Source: Flemingiibacterium sp045534235 (GTDB lineage Bacteria; Bacillota; Clostridia; Oscillospirales; CAG-272). Taken from it: a DNA stretch of 12,076 nt. Position 1 is the first letter of the stretch; each line of letters begins with the position of its first letter. The DNA is taken from NCBI GenBank assembly GCA_045534235.1, contig JAZSJI010000064.1:1-12076 (forward strand). Reading direction: 5' to 3'. A model generated the notes under the pieces. The model searched no databases. It saw only the letters and a program-made list of their open reading frames with translations, and had not been told where the DNA came from. A program made the translations under genes and the position numbers. Below are positions 11,930 through 12,076 of this stretch, piece by piece.

Positions 11930-11970
11930 TTTTTGTATCTCCTAATTTTTCATTTTTTGTGATCTTTAAT

Positions 11971-12067
11971 GGCAAATTCGTTTGCCTTTCGCGTTGCGAG
12001 GGCGATGCCCTCGGTCGGGGGGGGGCTGCGCTCAAACGCCGCTTCGGCCTCCCCCGCCCCCCCCCCC
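11971..12067. repeat. Hairpin cluster with long G and C runs at the window end
   Basis: Three inverted repeats stand in series: GGCAAA-TTCG-TTTGCC (11971-11986), CGAGGGC-GAT-GCCCTCG (11997-12013), and a larger one in which G9 (12017-12025) can pair with C5 or C11 (12051-12055, 12057-12067) around an inner GCCG-CTT-CGGC (12038-12048). No open frame or promoter is convincing here. It may be a dispersed intergenic repeat or an assembly-edge artefact. The exact homopolymer lengths should not be trusted. Confidence 0.5.
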
Positions 12068-12076
12068 GCTCGGGTT

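Noticed and set aside
1..12076. CRISPR array, transposase, phage or defence genes
   Set aside because: No repeated spacer structure, no transposase or integrase motif and no toxin, nuclease or helicase motif was found; the genes are housekeeping or ordinary metabolic genes.

Overview
The window looks like a chromosomal segment of a low-to-mid-GC Clostridia-type Firmicute (Eubacteriales, perhaps a gut Oscillospiraceae/Ruminococcaceae-like lineage). The reasons are a glmS ribozyme, strong AGGAG-type ribosome binding sites, sigma-A-like promoters, and Clostridia-style TypA, NrdR, PyrE and DUF1653 proteins. The lineage is inferred from these features only. No phage, insertion sequence, CRISPR array, tRNA or rRNA was found. 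The exact right end is low-complexity and may be a repeat or a contig edge.

Layout, left to right. (1) The C-terminal 260 residues of the ribosome-associated GTPase TypA/BipA, followed 6 bp later by an SGNH-hydrolase/DUF4886 gene, ending at a bidirectional hairpin terminator. (2) A LysR-family regulator (minus) divergent from a tartrate/D-malate dehydrogenase-family gene (plus). Both have near-consensus promoters, with a candidate LysR operator between them. The arrangement is like E. coli dmlR-dmlA. (3) A minus-strand amino-sugar operon: a short GlmU-like left-handed beta-helix acyltransferase, glmM, a glmS ribozyme starting 23 nt after the glmM stop, and glmS. It is read from a good promoter near 8209-8237 and covers three steps toward UDP-GlcNAc; the uridylyltransferase step is not encoded here. 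(4) A small DUF1653 gene on its own promoter, convergent with (5) a minus-strand pair: a class I glutamine amidotransferase of the gamma-Glu-GABA hydrolase (C26) family and a class-3 lipase-like protein. The amidotransferase frame is complete but has no ATG, GTG or TTG near its N-terminus; ATT is the apparent start. (6) nrdR on the plus strand with a strong promoter, convergent with (7) a minus-strand pyrE-GNAT pair that overlaps by 1 nt. (8) The last 100 bp hold three hairpins and long G and C runs.

The best-supported connected system is the hexosamine operon. The encoded enzymes make GlcN-6-P (GlmS), convert it to GlcN-1-P (GlmM) and probably acetylate it (the beta-helix protein). The ribozyme would sense GlcN-6-P and cut the glmS part off the transcript, leaving the glmM part intact. 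Two details deserve a second look: a Cys where the ammonia-channel Trp is expected in GlmS, and the beta-helix protein that resembles only the second half of GlmU. I did not find a convincingly new type of system. The most unusual points are the ATT start, the GlmU-half gene, and convergent genes that encode their last codons inside shared terminators.
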